NCBI RefSeq assembly: GCF_032118995.1
Contig: NC_092661.1
Coordinates: 16,501,006-16,565,005, forward strand
Direction of reading: 5' to 3'
DNA length: 64,000 bases
Source of the DNA: Asterias amurensis
Taxonomy: Eukaryota; Echinodermata; Asteroidea; Forcipulatida; Asteriidae
The notes below the pieces were generated by a model, which searched no databases, was not told the DNA's origin, and saw only the letters and a program-made list of their open reading frames with translations. Shown one piece after another: positions 51,472 to 61,990 of this stretch. A program made the position numbers and the translations under genes. Each line of letters starts with the position of its first letter. Positions within the stretch are counted from its first letter, which is position 1.

Positions 51472-53115
51472 ATGGCTTCTCGTTGGCTTTACGTTGCTGT
51501 ATTGATCACAACTCTTGGCCGTTTACCGTTAATTACAGCACAGTTGTTTATGGTTGAACCGAGGGATGCTGAAATTATGCTAAACGACAGCGTGACGATG
51601 CGGTGTACGATAACACACCAGCCTGATGCCACTGTGTTCTGGTCCACCCCCGGTGCTTCGACTCTCATCGGGACCACCACTCCTCAGGAACAGCTGGAGG
51701 GTCGATTCTCCATAGTTAACGGCCAGAGCGGGGAGAATAACCTGGTGATAAATAAAGTTCTTCCGCGGGATAGCGGTCCTTATGTCTGTATCGTCATTAT
51801 AGCCAAGGGTTTCGAAACAACTCGGTTCGAATCTGAAACTGGAACTTTAAGGGTTGTTCAAGTACCAGAGAGTGGGGATACAGTGTGCTGGACGGAACAA
51901 GGGAGAATGGCCAGTGTTGGGGACCCCATATCCCTAAAATGTGCCTCGAGCGACCCCACCGTGGGCTTGACGTGGTATGTTGGGGACGTGGATCTGAGTT
52001 CTTCTCCCGTGAATATTTCCCCAAGAGGGACAGGGATTGAGACCGAATTCCTCGCCCAGTCCCAGACCAATTTGAAGACTTACACATGCCAGCCGAATAG
52101 TGGAGACTACACCCCATGCTCTGTGACTCTAGAGGTGCAGCATCCACCAGTTGTGCTCATTGAGGAAGAAGGAGTTATCGAGACCGGACTTGATGCCAGA
52201 TTCAAGTGTATGGCTACGGGAAACCCGGATAACTTTGCCTTTATCTGGCACTACAACGGCTACCAGGTTGGATTCGAAGAACATTCTAGGTTCAACAGGG
52301 CTAGACTTGAATCCAGCGGCTCTGTTCTGGTGCTACCTGGTTTGGAAGATGCTGATAACAATGTGACGCTACAGTGCGAAGCTATTAATGCTCTGGGTTC
52401 TGAGACAGCGACGCATGTGATAAACGCACGGGCCGGTAAGACTCTGGCGCAGGTCATCGGTCCGATCATCTTGGGCATCATCCTCGGACTTGTGCTCATC
52501 GTCTTGTTCCTGTACTTCCTCTGGTGGCGAAGACAGCGTATCAAAGTCGAGGAAATCACCAAGAAGAACAAGAGTGTGAAGAGGAGCGACTCCCGACGCA
52601 CCGAGGTGCCTACGGTTGACACGGGCATCGTCTACACACAGACCGTGGGTGGATTCGGCAGTCGATACGGGAAGAAAAACGCGTCCAACGGCGACCTGGC
52701 ACGCTCGGGACTCGATCTGGAGTCTGTCGGCTACGGGCCGGATGTCACCAACATCCCTGCCTACAGGACAACGGCTAAAGAGGAGAAAGAAGACGATGGG
52801 GCACTGAGGCCGATTCCAAGAAAGAAGAGCACTTCGTCTCTATCATCAATGGCGGCAACCAACCATCCATCTTCATCAACAACTGCGGACGATGTCAGTC
52901 TCATCAGCCCAAAGGACGAGTCGTCGGCTTTCACCTACCATGTCAACCCACACTTCGAGGACTATCGCTTCCCTCCAATCGAGAGCCAATCCGAAAACGA
53001 TTTTGGTTCGGACGAGAAGAAGGAAAAACTGCAAAATCGCAATATCGAACCCGAAACCCACGACACAAACTTCCATAGCGGTGATGATGATAATATTATT
53101 AGCACTGAGTTGTAA
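51472..53115 (+). CDS. IgR5: intronless three-Ig transmembrane receptor with PDZ-binding end
   Basis: 547 residues, one exon. The open frame runs 18 codons further upstream, to a GTG; the Met at 51472 (GAAAATGGCTTC) gives MASRWLYV and a signal peptide to about 23. Another Met lies two codons before. Domain 1 is V-like: C45, VFW at 55-57, DSGPYVC ending C106. Domain 2 has the four-Cys plan (C139, C157, W168, C206, C216). Domain 3 is a normal I/C2-type domain with C246, W259 and C302 (so unlike IgR2/IgR3 it keeps the Trp). Membrane span about 328-350, followed by WWRRQR. The tail of about 195 residues has several Tyr (GIVYTQTV, SVGYGPD, FTYHVNP), is acidic and Ser-rich, and ends STEL, a class I PDZ-binding motif (S/T-x-hydrophobic). 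AATAAA at 53414-53419 may be its polyadenylation signal. Adhesion with a scaffold link is a plausible reading. Confidence 0.92.
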   Translation: MASRWLYVAVLITTLGRLPLITAQLFMVEPRDAEIMLNDSVTMRCTITHQPDATVFWSTPGASTLIGTTTPQEQLEGRFSIVNGQSGENNLVINKVLPRDSGPYVCIVIIAKGFETTRFESETGTLRVVQVPESGDTVCWTEQGRMASVGDPISLKCASSDPTVGLTWYVGDVDLSSSPVNISPRGTGIETEFLAQSQTNLKTYTCQPNSGDYTPCSVTLEVQHPPVVLIEEEGVIETGLDARFKCMATGNPDNFAFIWHYNGYQVGFEEHSRFNRARLESSGSVLVLPGLEDADNNVTLQCEAINALGSETATHVINARAGKTLAQVIGPIILGIILGLVLIVLFLYFLWWRRQRIKVEEITKKNKSVKRSDSRRTEVPTVDTGIVYTQTVGGFGSRYGKKNASNGDLARSGLDLESVGYGPDVTNIPAYRTTAKEEKEDDGALRPIPRKKSTSSLSSMAATNHPSSSTTADDVSLISPKDESSAFTYHVNPHFEDYRFPPIESQSENDFGSDEKKEKLQNRNIEPETHDTNFHSGDDDNIISTEL

Positions 53116-53413
53116 AAAGAAAATAATACACATTTTTTTTGCTTGCCACTATTATAGATGCGAGCTTTTTAAGTTGAATTTAACTAAAATGTTTTAACAA
53201 GAATTTGGTCAAAGGGTGAACAGATTTGCTGAAAATTTAAAAACCGTGTGTCAAAGTAATGTTTCATTTACCATACATTGACATGAAAATGTCAGACAAA
53301 GCAGGGTGTCCATAAACCACAAAGACGCCCATCTGGATAACACTAGGCCTATGAGTTCACTGCAAGGGAAGTTACAGCAGTGTACAGTACTTTTAAAATG
53401 GCTGCCGAGTAAA

Positions 53414-53419
53414 AATAAA
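53414..53419 (+). promoter_or_regulatory. Candidate polyadenylation signal for IgR5
   Basis: AATAAA about 300 bp after the stop; the first canonical signal I noticed downstream. Confidence 0.35.
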
Positions 53420-53507
53420 CTATTCTGGGGGAAAAGGTTTAGATGTATGGATAGCTTGTGGATTAAACTTTCATACTACACGAAAAAGTCAGAATATAAT
53501 TCATGAT

Positions 53508-53661
53508 TGGGTAAGCACCGCTCACTTTTGTAAACGGCATGAAAATTAGGTTGCGCAGTATTTAGGCTTCCAATGTGTGAGAGGTAAGTCTTTTGGAGCT
53601 TACAAAATTCACTCCAAGATGTCGGCTACTTATTCTTCAGTGAGCAGTGCTCACCCAAGCG
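53508..53661. mobile_element. Family O short inverted-repeat element
   Basis: TTGGGTAAGCACCGCTCACT pairs with CAGTGAGCAGTGCTCACCCA. About 154 bp, non-coding. Confidence 0.65.
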
Positions 53662-54691
53662 TGAATTAGTTTCGGATTTTTTTTTTAATCATTATGAAAA
53701 TTGAACATAAATTATAAGTTAATCATACATCTAAATCTTTTCTCCAAAAATCATATATTTTCTATTCGGCAGCCATTTCAAAAGTGTATTTTTTTTTAAC
53801 ACACGGTATACAACTTAAAACACACGTTTAAAAACAAGGGTAAAAGTTTGACATGGTATTTGTATTTTCGGCCCCAGGTTTTGGTTAAATCCTATTAAAA
53901 GAAAAAGAGGCAAGCACCAAAGCTGAATTACATCGCTTTTAATTACTTCACTTTTTGGCTCTAAAGTATAAGAAAGACCATTTTTGTCACGAAATATAAT
54001 ATAAAAACACAATGTACAAAAGATATTATTAAAGGAAATCAATAGACTTTTTTTAATGAAAAAAAAATGTTACTTAAAAAACAGTAAAAGTTGAAGAAAT
54101 TACGCATGTATAAAGGCAGATAGTTGATCGTTGTTTTAATGCATGTAGAATTAGAAGTCATAATGCAAATACAATTAATCTGCAGTAAGTTGTTTTTGTA
54201 ATTTTTGTTTGTTTAGTTAATTCAAAATTCAAACTGAAAGATGGCAAGAAATTCTCAATTTGCATAACCATTTTTAGCACGTGTATATATATAGCCTACT
54301 CAAATATATAACAAGTTTTTGTATTTTGAAATTGTACTTTTAACAACAATAATATGACCCATACTAAAAATTGCTTGAAATTTATATTGCTGGAAATCGA
54401 GGCATTGCCCATCCGGATTCGGTCAAAAGGGTGTGAAAATTCGCTGGAAATTTAAATACTCGGTGTCAAAATTGTTCTTTTACAAAACATTTACAAAATG
54501 ACAGTTAAAAACAGGGTGTCCAAACTTCATGTAAAATACATATTTAATGTTAATGGTAGCAGGGTAGCCAAAAAAGACACGCATATCGCCCCTTTGGCTT
54601 ATTCTGAAAACTGAGTGAAAAATAGTGGCCCGAGTTGCCGCCCGAGCAGACAGAATAATCCAGTTTCACTTAAACTGTTTTTAAAATACTT
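53662..54691. other. Intergenic DNA, nothing recognised
   Basis: AT-rich. ACAGGGTGTCCAAACTTCAT near 54512 echoes GCAGGGTGTCCATAAACC at 53302, a possible minor repeat. Confidence 0.4.
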
Positions 54692-55268
54692 TATCACAAC
54701 TCAGTGAACGTTATCATCACATGCGCCATCTTGGATGTAAGGGTCCTAAATTACATGCAGATTATAATTTGAGAGTAATGTTTTCTATTCAAACCACTTT
54801 CAAGTTCATAAATAACCGGACTGTATGTTTGGGGGCGACCCATTACTCATAATGCTGTGTGTTTCCATAAATGGAAGACGTAGATAAATGTTTCAATTCG
54901 TATAGTTTTATCAATTGTTCAAACTCTTGTTGCGTCTAAACCTTACTAAATAGGATGATTCATTTAAGTACTAGTAGATATAAATTTAAATATGTTGGTT
55001 TTAATTTCTGCTCTTCCAAACATGCAAACTGCATACTTCATTTCATTGTTACTTTTCTGTTAACCAATGTTATCATAGCTCAGTGCGCATCAACGGTCCC
55101 ACAGCCGCCATCTTTGATTATACGTACGTGAGCCTAAATCACAATGCAGACTAAAAATGAGTGGAATATTTTCCATTCAAATCACTTTCAAGTTCATGAA
55201 TAACTGGAATGTGGGTTTGGGGGCGAGCAATTACTCACTGTGGGGTATTTCCAAAGAACTCCGGCCCT
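54692..55268 (+). repeat. Direct repeat, two copies about 380 bp apart
   Basis: Copy 1 is about 54692-54895 and copy 2 about 55072-55268. Shared blocks include CACTTTCAAGTTCATAAATA, GGTTTGGGGGCGASC-type sequence and ATTACTCA. Roughly 80-85% alike by eye. Confidence 0.65.
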
Positions 55269-55295
55269 GTATAAATGCATTGTTGCGGGAAAACC

Positions 55296-56035
55296 CTTAA
55301 AGGCACGGGACACGTTTGGTAAATACTCGAAATAATAAGCATAAAAAATTACTTGGTAGCGAGCAATGGAGAGCTGTTGATAGTAAAAAGCATTGTGAGA
55401 AACTGATCTCTCTGAAGTAACGTAGTTTCTGAGAAAGGGGTACTTTCGCATGTCAATCTGAGAAAGACTTTAAAGCCAGTGGACACTATTGGTAAATGTC
55501 AAAGACCAGTCTTCTCAACATATATGCATAAAATAACAAACCTGTGAAAATTTGAGCTCAATCGGTCATCGCGAGATAACTATGAAAGAAAAAAACACCC
55601 TTGTCACACGAAGTTGTGTGCGTTTAGATGGTTGATTTCGAGACCACAAATTCTAAACCTGAGGTCTCGAAATCAAATTCGTGGAAAATTACTTCTTTCT
55701 CGAAAACTACTCCACTTCAGAGAGAGCCGTCTCTCACAATGTTTTATACTACCAACCTCTCCCCATTACTCGCTACCAAGTAAGGTTTTATGCTAATAAT
55801 TATTTCGAGTAATTACCAATAGTGTCCACTGCCTTTAAGCCAGAGTTATTTTCTCAGGCATCTGAAAGCACATAAATGTGTGCAACAAGTGTGTTTTTCT
55901 TTCGTTATTCTTGTGCAACTTCGATGTTACCGATTGAGCCCAAAAGTTCACAGATTTGGTATTGTTTGCCTATGTTAGGATACACCAAATGATATGCTGG
56001 TCTTTGACAATTACCCAACGTGTACAGTGCCTTAA
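55296..56035 (+). mobile_element. Old family B copy split by a younger B copy
   Basis: TTAAAGGCACGGGACACGTT on the left, ACGTGTACAGTGCCTTAA on the right. The interior (CAGAGTTATTTTCTCAGGCA) resumes after the inserted copy at 55470-55839. Confidence 0.85.
55470..55839 (-). mobile_element. Family B transposon nested in another B
   Basis: TTAAAGCCAGTGGACACTAT to GTGTCCACTGCCTTTAA, flanked by TTAA on both sides within the older copy. The left arm lacks the CACTTGGTGTAT block. Confidence 0.93.
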
Positions 56036-56273
56036 AAAGCCAGTGTACTGTGACAGCTTTGACGTCATTAATGTGAGAAAATGGTTATGTAAGAGCATAA
56101 TATGCATTTCACTTTATCATTGATTTTTTTTTAAAGAATTTATTTGGCTGTAAATCTTATTGTGTTTAGTGTGCATGCAATCCAACACACAAACTGGAGA
56201 ATAACAATCACCTAATAAGATTATAGGAAACTATACAGATTACTATAATTTGTCATGAAATCTGTGCACGTTA
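56036..56273. other. Intergenic DNA, nothing recognised
   Basis: AT-rich spacer between two B copies. Confidence 0.5.
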
Positions 56274-56660
56274 TTAAAGGCAGTGGACACTATTGGTAAT
56301 TACTCAAAATGATTATTCGCATGAAACCTTTCTTGGTGACAAGTTGTGGGGAGAGGTTGGTGGTATAAAACATTGTGAGAAACAGCTCCCTCTGAAGTGC
56401 CATAGTTTTGGAGAAAAAAGTAATTTTCCACGAATTTGATTTCGTGACCTCAAGTTTAGAACTTGAGGTCTCTAAATCAACCATCTAAACGCACACAACT
56501 TCGTGTGACAAGGGTGTTTTCTTCATTCATTATTATCTCGCACTTTTGATGACCAATTGAGTTCAAATTTTCACGGGTTTGTTATTTTATGCATATGTTG
56601 AGATACACCAACTGTGAAGGCTAGTCTTTGACAATTACCAATAGTGTCCAGTGCCTTTAA
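56274..56660 (+). mobile_element. Family B transposon
   Basis: TTAAAGGCAGTGGACACTAT to GTGTCCAGTGCCTTTAA, full length, palindrome with one mismatch (TTTCGTGACC). Confidence 0.94.
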
Positions 56661-58480
56661 GTGTTTTTTTTTTATATCGATTGCAGCAAACGGTTGTTAT
56701 TCGAGTTGTCTTCAAATACTATTTTCACGATTTCTGCAGGAGTTCAAATGGTTTGTCTGGGGCTTGGTATAATGGTATGCGTTTTACAAAAGTCAGCTTT
56801 GGGTCGAGATTAAACTTGTTTTTCTCGCTTGTTTACCATTTATATTTTTATCTAAAAAAAAATGTATATAACTTGCTCAACATAGGCTACTTCATATTTC
56901 AGCCTGAATTTTACAATCTTGCCCCTGCAGTGCTAGTGATCCACAATAATTTTGGTTTTGAAAAAAGTCGTCTAGTGTAATCTTTGAACAACAAAACATG
57001 TTAATGGGGGAGGGGGTATTTTAATCTTCAAATTTAGGCGAAGCAATAACATCAGACATTTTCCAACAAATTGTTTTTAAAAAATATTCTTAAATTGCAA
57101 AGCATCCTTACATTGCTTAAAACGTTCTTTCAATGAAGCTAAGTGTGTTTTTGTAAGTTTTCCAGCCAATCAAAACACAACATATTTTTATGTATCACTC
57201 ATTTCGGTCAAGTTCGTTTTGGTTTTTTTCTTAGTTGAATTTCATTGGCATTCAACAGTCATAGGCCCCTAATGTATAAAACTCAAATTCAACATTTTAG
57301 CAATTCACAAGTGAGTTTTCAGATAGCACCTTTTTAAATTGTGTGCATTCCTTGCCTCAATTCTTATTTCTAAATGTAAAAAAAAATGTTTTAGACCTAT
57401 TACAATGAAATTAGTGTTGGGTAAGGTTATTTAAAATTAGCATATAAAGTAATTTAATATTTTTGTAAGAATAAAATGTTATTTTAAGTTTGCACTAAAG
57501 TTTGTACCTGGACATGTATATGTACATTGCTAAAAGTTCTCAAAAAAGTGGTGGAATTTATTTTTTTAAGCAGTCAAACTTTCTTGTTACGTGTGAAGGT
57601 TTTTTTCCCCAAAAATTATATTTTGCGATCGCGATGGAGTGATTTTGCTGGAGAAACTAGGTGAGGCTTGGGGTTGGCCAAAGGCGTATCCAGACAATTT
57701 AATGGAGGACACTTTCTTCTTCTTTTTTTGTTTAATGGGGTTGGGATGCGTGGGCTGTTTTTATCTTATCGAACCATGCATTTGTGAGTTATTTTGTCGA
57801 CCTCATTTAGGGGGCAAGAGGGCAATGGATGAGAGGGCAATGGGGCCAAGAGTTAAGAGCGCAAGAGTTCTGATGTGGGTCTCTGCCCCTACCCCTGTTG
57901 CACCCGGGGCCTGGTTATAGTTTTGAGACTGGGTGTGCCTTAAACATTGAAATTGAGCTGGTCTTAATGAAACGTATATTGATTGTATGATGTTTGTATA
58001 TACGCGTTTGGTAATAATAAATCTGGGCAGATGTAAAACTTACAATTCAGTGAGTGTTGTTTTTTGAAGGTAAATATATGAACACTTTTTGAAGACATGG
58101 TACGCGCATGTTCGAACATGTTTTGGGGACAATTTAATTTGTCCACGAACGTTACTTTAACGTATGCACTCATATCACCTCGGATCAATCAAAACGCAGA
58201 TATGGAAAGTTTACGTCACTGCACGGTTATCCATTGAGATCCTTTTACCAAATGAAATTGGTAGTTCTGTAAAAAAAAGTATAAAAAAAATACCTGGTCT
58301 TAATCTTTGCGGGTAAAGACAGGGGCACAGTCTACATGGGATCTAACCCATGACCCGGAATAAATAGAGTCCGTCCTCTCAAACTCGAATACCTCCGCGT
58401 AGGAAGCTCTACTCGTGTGCGCAAGACCACTAAAAATTGCAGCGAGTCAGCAGATCATAATCCAATGTTAATAATTCATG
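56661..58480. other. Long intergenic stretch
   Basis: No supported gene, RNA gene or element end. A GC-richer patch at 57800-57910 has GAGGGCAATG repeated. GATCTAACCCATGACC near 58342 resembles an inverted tRNA B box. Confidence 0.4.
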
Positions 58481-59154
58481 TTTAAAGGCACTGGACACTG
58501 TTGGTAAATACTTAAAATAATTGTAAGCATGACAACTTTCTTGACAAAGAGCAATTATTGAGAGCTGTTGATAAAACAAAACATGACTCTTTCTACAGAG
58601 CAGCGCACGTCCCGAGTATCGTGACAATAATATAATGCCATCGCGCCCTCTCGTGTCAAGGGTCTCAATTTAATTTCATTTTGGGGTCGGAATAATTCCG
58701 CTCGATGACTCGTAAAAACAAAGTGAGCACTGTGACAATCGTCACCAGAATCTCAAAGTCACGTGGTTGAATACTCAATCAATGTAAGTGCTACAACGGC
58801 TCTTCTTCTACACGGCCGCCGTCTAGCAAAACTAAGACATGTCATGTGACGCGCTCTAAACCAATGAGCAGGCACAATACTTGCAAGGGGTGTTATAATT
58901 TGTGCTTTTAGATGCCTAATGATAGGCTTCAGGCCCGAGTCTTTAAATATTTGCTCGACAAATTGCTTGAGGTCTCGAAATCAACCATCTAAACGCACAC
59001 AACCTCGTGTGACAAGGTTTTTTTCTTTCATTATTATCTCGCAACTTCGATGACCGATTGAGCTCAAATTTTCACAGGTTTGTTATTTTATGCATATGAT
59101 CAGATACACCAACTGAGAAGTTGACAATTACCAATAGTATCCACTGTCTTTAAG
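58481..59154 (+). mobile_element. Composite family B element carrying a truncated family P copy
   Basis: B left end TTAAAGGCACTGGACACTGT (58483) and right end GTATCCACTGTCTTTAA. About 58585-58899 is foreign; its right 80 bp match family P at 3933-4012 in reverse, ending GGGGTGTTATAA. The B sequence after it is partly in the opposite sense, so there has been rearrangement. Confidence 0.7.
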
Positions 59155-59505
59155 GATGATACTGGTTGGTAACCATAACAACATCAACCCGAGCGTCAAA
59201 CCCAATCAAAGAATATACAAACAAATATTTTGTTTGAGAAGTGTGACCGACACACCTCGAGGTATTTTGGTTGAAACTACGATTTCGTGGATGGAATGCT
59301 CCATTGACTTTACCGGTTGATTAGGTCATTATTAGATCTTGCTTGTATTAGCGTGAACCGTGGTAAAAAAGAACGAAGAAACAAGAATAGCAGGTATGAT
59401 CATGCCAACAGAGTGTCCTGACTCTATGGTTGGTTTGTATGGTTAAGTGGTATCCATGCAGGAATATCCGGTGTAGATCGTGAACAAACAAAATGTGTAT
59501 TTAAT
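59155..59505. other. Intergenic DNA, nothing recognised
   Basis: No gene or element supported. Confidence 0.5.
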
Positions 59506-59950
59506 CTTACAAAACATTTGTTTTTTTCTTCTTTGTGAATGAAAACAACTTTCAAGAATTAGCTCATATACACAAACGATTTACAGGCAAAGTATACCTT
59601 CGGGTTTTTGGAACCGTTTTTTTTGTGTTATCCTATACAAAATGTAAAAACAACATATAGGCCTATCTATATATATCTTACAAAACATTTTCTTCTTTGG
59701 AAATGAAAACAACTTTCAAAAATTAGCTCAAACAAGCCAGTCTTTACCTCTTCGTCATACACAGACGATAGGCAAAGTATACCTATGGTTTTTGAAACCG
59801 TTATTTTGTTTTTATCATATACAAAATATAAGAAAAACAAATCTCTATATCTTACAAAACATGTTCTTCTTTGGGAATGAACACAACTTTCAAGAATTAG
59901 CTAAATCAAGCCGGTTTTTACCTTTGCGTCATACACAAACGATTTAAAGG
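59506..59950 (+). repeat. Tandem repeat of about 173 bp, 2.5 copies
   Basis: Units begin CTTACAAAACAT at 59506, 59677 and 59851. Each contains AACAACTTTCAAGAATTAGC and GGCAAAGTATACCT. The third unit is cut off where a D-like element begins. Confidence 0.85.
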
Positions 59951-60115
59951 CAGTGTATTTGTTTAACCGTTCGATTGTTTTAATAATTGTATATGTATAC
60001 AAGTAACATGTGGGAAAATTTTATTTCAAAAGGTGGTCACGTGTTTGAGATTTCGCCGTAAAAATCCGGAGCAAATTTAACTCACGAGCCTCGAAGTGTG
60101 ACGTCAGATGTTCAG
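59946..60115. repeat. Family D-like segment
   Basis: GGTGGTCACGTGTTTGAGAT and CCGTAAAAATCCGGAGC are the reverse of phrases near 32930-32965; CGAGCCTCGAAGTGTGACGT echoes 36682-36706. Confidence 0.5.
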
Positions 60116-60739
60116 GTTAGTCGAGTTCGTACACCGCTGGGAACGAGGCTGTCGGTATGGGGATTTAATATTACCCACAGGCGTTTTGTTGTTCTGTTCA
60201 TCAAAATTGCCAACCTCACAAACGTTCCTGGTGTTATTTTAAGGATACCCTTGTTTGAATCGATTAAGAAAAACAAATTTCCACATGGAAAAGCACTACG
60301 AGTGCAATAGGCCTAAGTGGCAATTTTGATGTAGGACTATACATAAAGAAATTGCTACCCGCAGAGAGCTGATCACGCACGTTAATATTGTGCAATGAAC
60401 ACAAAACCATCAAATTGCATTTGCTGTCAAGTTAATTATTAATCAGAAATGAGCAAACTTTAACACGAACGTCATATCACGATCCGTGCCTTAACCTATC
60501 CGCGTCGTTATTAAAAATGTAATGAGTCCTGACGGATGATGTATTTAAAAGGAACCACGTAAGGGGCGCGAAGGTTTCACTTTTGCTGGATTTAAAGTCA
60601 ACTCGAGGTTGGACACAATCATTATTTCAAGTGAAGGTGTCAGGAACATTTTTGGGCGCATGTAATTTTACTACCAGCCTAATTGCTATTACAGGTATGT
60701 ACTCGACACATTATTTTGTATGATAGTTTATTGCTTTAT
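60116..60739. other. Intergenic DNA, nothing recognised
   Basis: A 70-codon frame at 60098-60310 shows no recognisable domain and overlaps repeat DNA. Confidence 0.45.
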
Positions 60740-61112
60740 TTGCTATTGGTAGTTACTCAAAATAATTGTTAGAATAACAACTTACTTGGTAACGAGCAAT
60801 GATGAGCTGTTGATATTAACGTCTTCCTCTGAAGTAACGTAGTTTTTGAGAAAGAAGTAATTTCTCACTAAAATATTTGAATCGAATTCGAAACCTCAGC
60901 TTGGGTCTCGAATTCAACCATCTGAAAGCACATAACTTGTGCGACAAGGGTGTTTTTTTCTTCCATTACTCTCTCGCAATTTCGACGACCATTTGAGTTA
61001 AAAATGTCACAGGTGTGTTCTTTTATGCATAGTTGAGATACACCAAATGATGCATGTTGAGATACACCAAATGAGAAGACTTGACTTTGACAAACCAAAT
61101 GACTGCCTCTAA
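60740..61112 (+). mobile_element. Family B transposon, old
   Basis: The left end is lost (it starts TTGCTATTGGTAGTTACTCA) and the right end is eroded (ATGACTGCCTCTAA). A short internal duplication of TGTTGAGATACACCAAATGA lies near 61030-61072. Confidence 0.75.
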
Positions 61113-61569
61113 CGGCGCCGGCGTACATTGGATTAAAAACTGCTCGGGCTATGGTAAACACCGCCCCTTCACTTTTGCCCTATGGGCTACTAAAAACTGT
61201 GCAACCTACCTGTTTAAAATGCTTATTTCTTCATTCACAGATGTGATTAATACATGTTTTAAATGTGTTTATTTACTTTTGAGTGTTTGAGTGTAACTTT
61301 ATTTGCCTATTATCCGGTTGTGATTGCTAAAAACGGGGATATTACTAAAAACTTCCTGAGGGCAAGTAAAAACCCAGCCCGGTTGGCTACTTAACAAAAA
61401 GCTTAAGAGCAAGGCCTGCTTAAAACACTAGGCCCTGTTTTCCTCTTGCGCAGAAGGACCCCACCCCTCCCACCTAAAATCCTGTGAAGAGTTCCCGAGA
61501 CTCCCTCCACTTACGAAACGAAGACTATGGTATACACCATAATCGAGCACCAAAAGTACTTGCATGACT

Positions 61570-61990
61570 AAAGGTCGTGGCCGAGCGGTTAAGAGCACCG
61601 AATTCAAACTCTGGTGTTTCTGATCAGCAGTGTGAGTTCGAATCCCCCGTGACACAGCCGTGACACTTTTGTCCCTAAGCAAGACACTTAACCATTGCTT
61701 CGTCCTTCGGATGGGACGTAAAGCCTTTGGTCCAATGTGTTTTGTAAACGCATGTAAAAGAACCCATTGCACTTATCGAAAAGAGAAGGGGTTCGCCCTT
61801 GTGTTTCTGGCTGTGGCTGCTTAATGCACCGTAGCATCTTGTAAACCCTTATAAGGTGCTACATAATTCGGTCTCAGAATTCATAACTTCAATAACCTAT
61901 ATTAATTTTTGTTTTTACCCATCTATTCAATAACCTATCTTCTGTATGTTTGTATATACTAAGCGCATTGAGTACCTTAACGATAATTCT
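61570..61990 (+). mobile_element. tRNA-derived SINE
   Basis: The head is tRNA-Ser-like: A box GGTCGTGGCCGAGCGGTTAA at 61573, B box GAGTTCGAATCCC at about 61634. A conserved body follows (AGCAAGACACTTAACCATTG, CGTCCTTCGGATGGGACGTA), of a type found in SINEs of many marine invertebrates, then a tail with TACTAAGCGCATTGAG. Confidence 0.8.

Noticed and set aside
54692-55268. A long-terminal-repeat pair around a short element
   Set aside because: Copies are only 80-85% alike, there are no TG...CA ends, and there is no primer-binding site or coding between them.
59506-59950. CRISPR-like array
   Set aside because: The units are 170 bp long, imperfect and not separated by unique spacers; this is eukaryotic tandem repetition.
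61573-61655. A functional tRNA-Ser gene
   Set aside because: A and B boxes are present, but the sequence runs on into a SINE body and the cloverleaf is imperfect.
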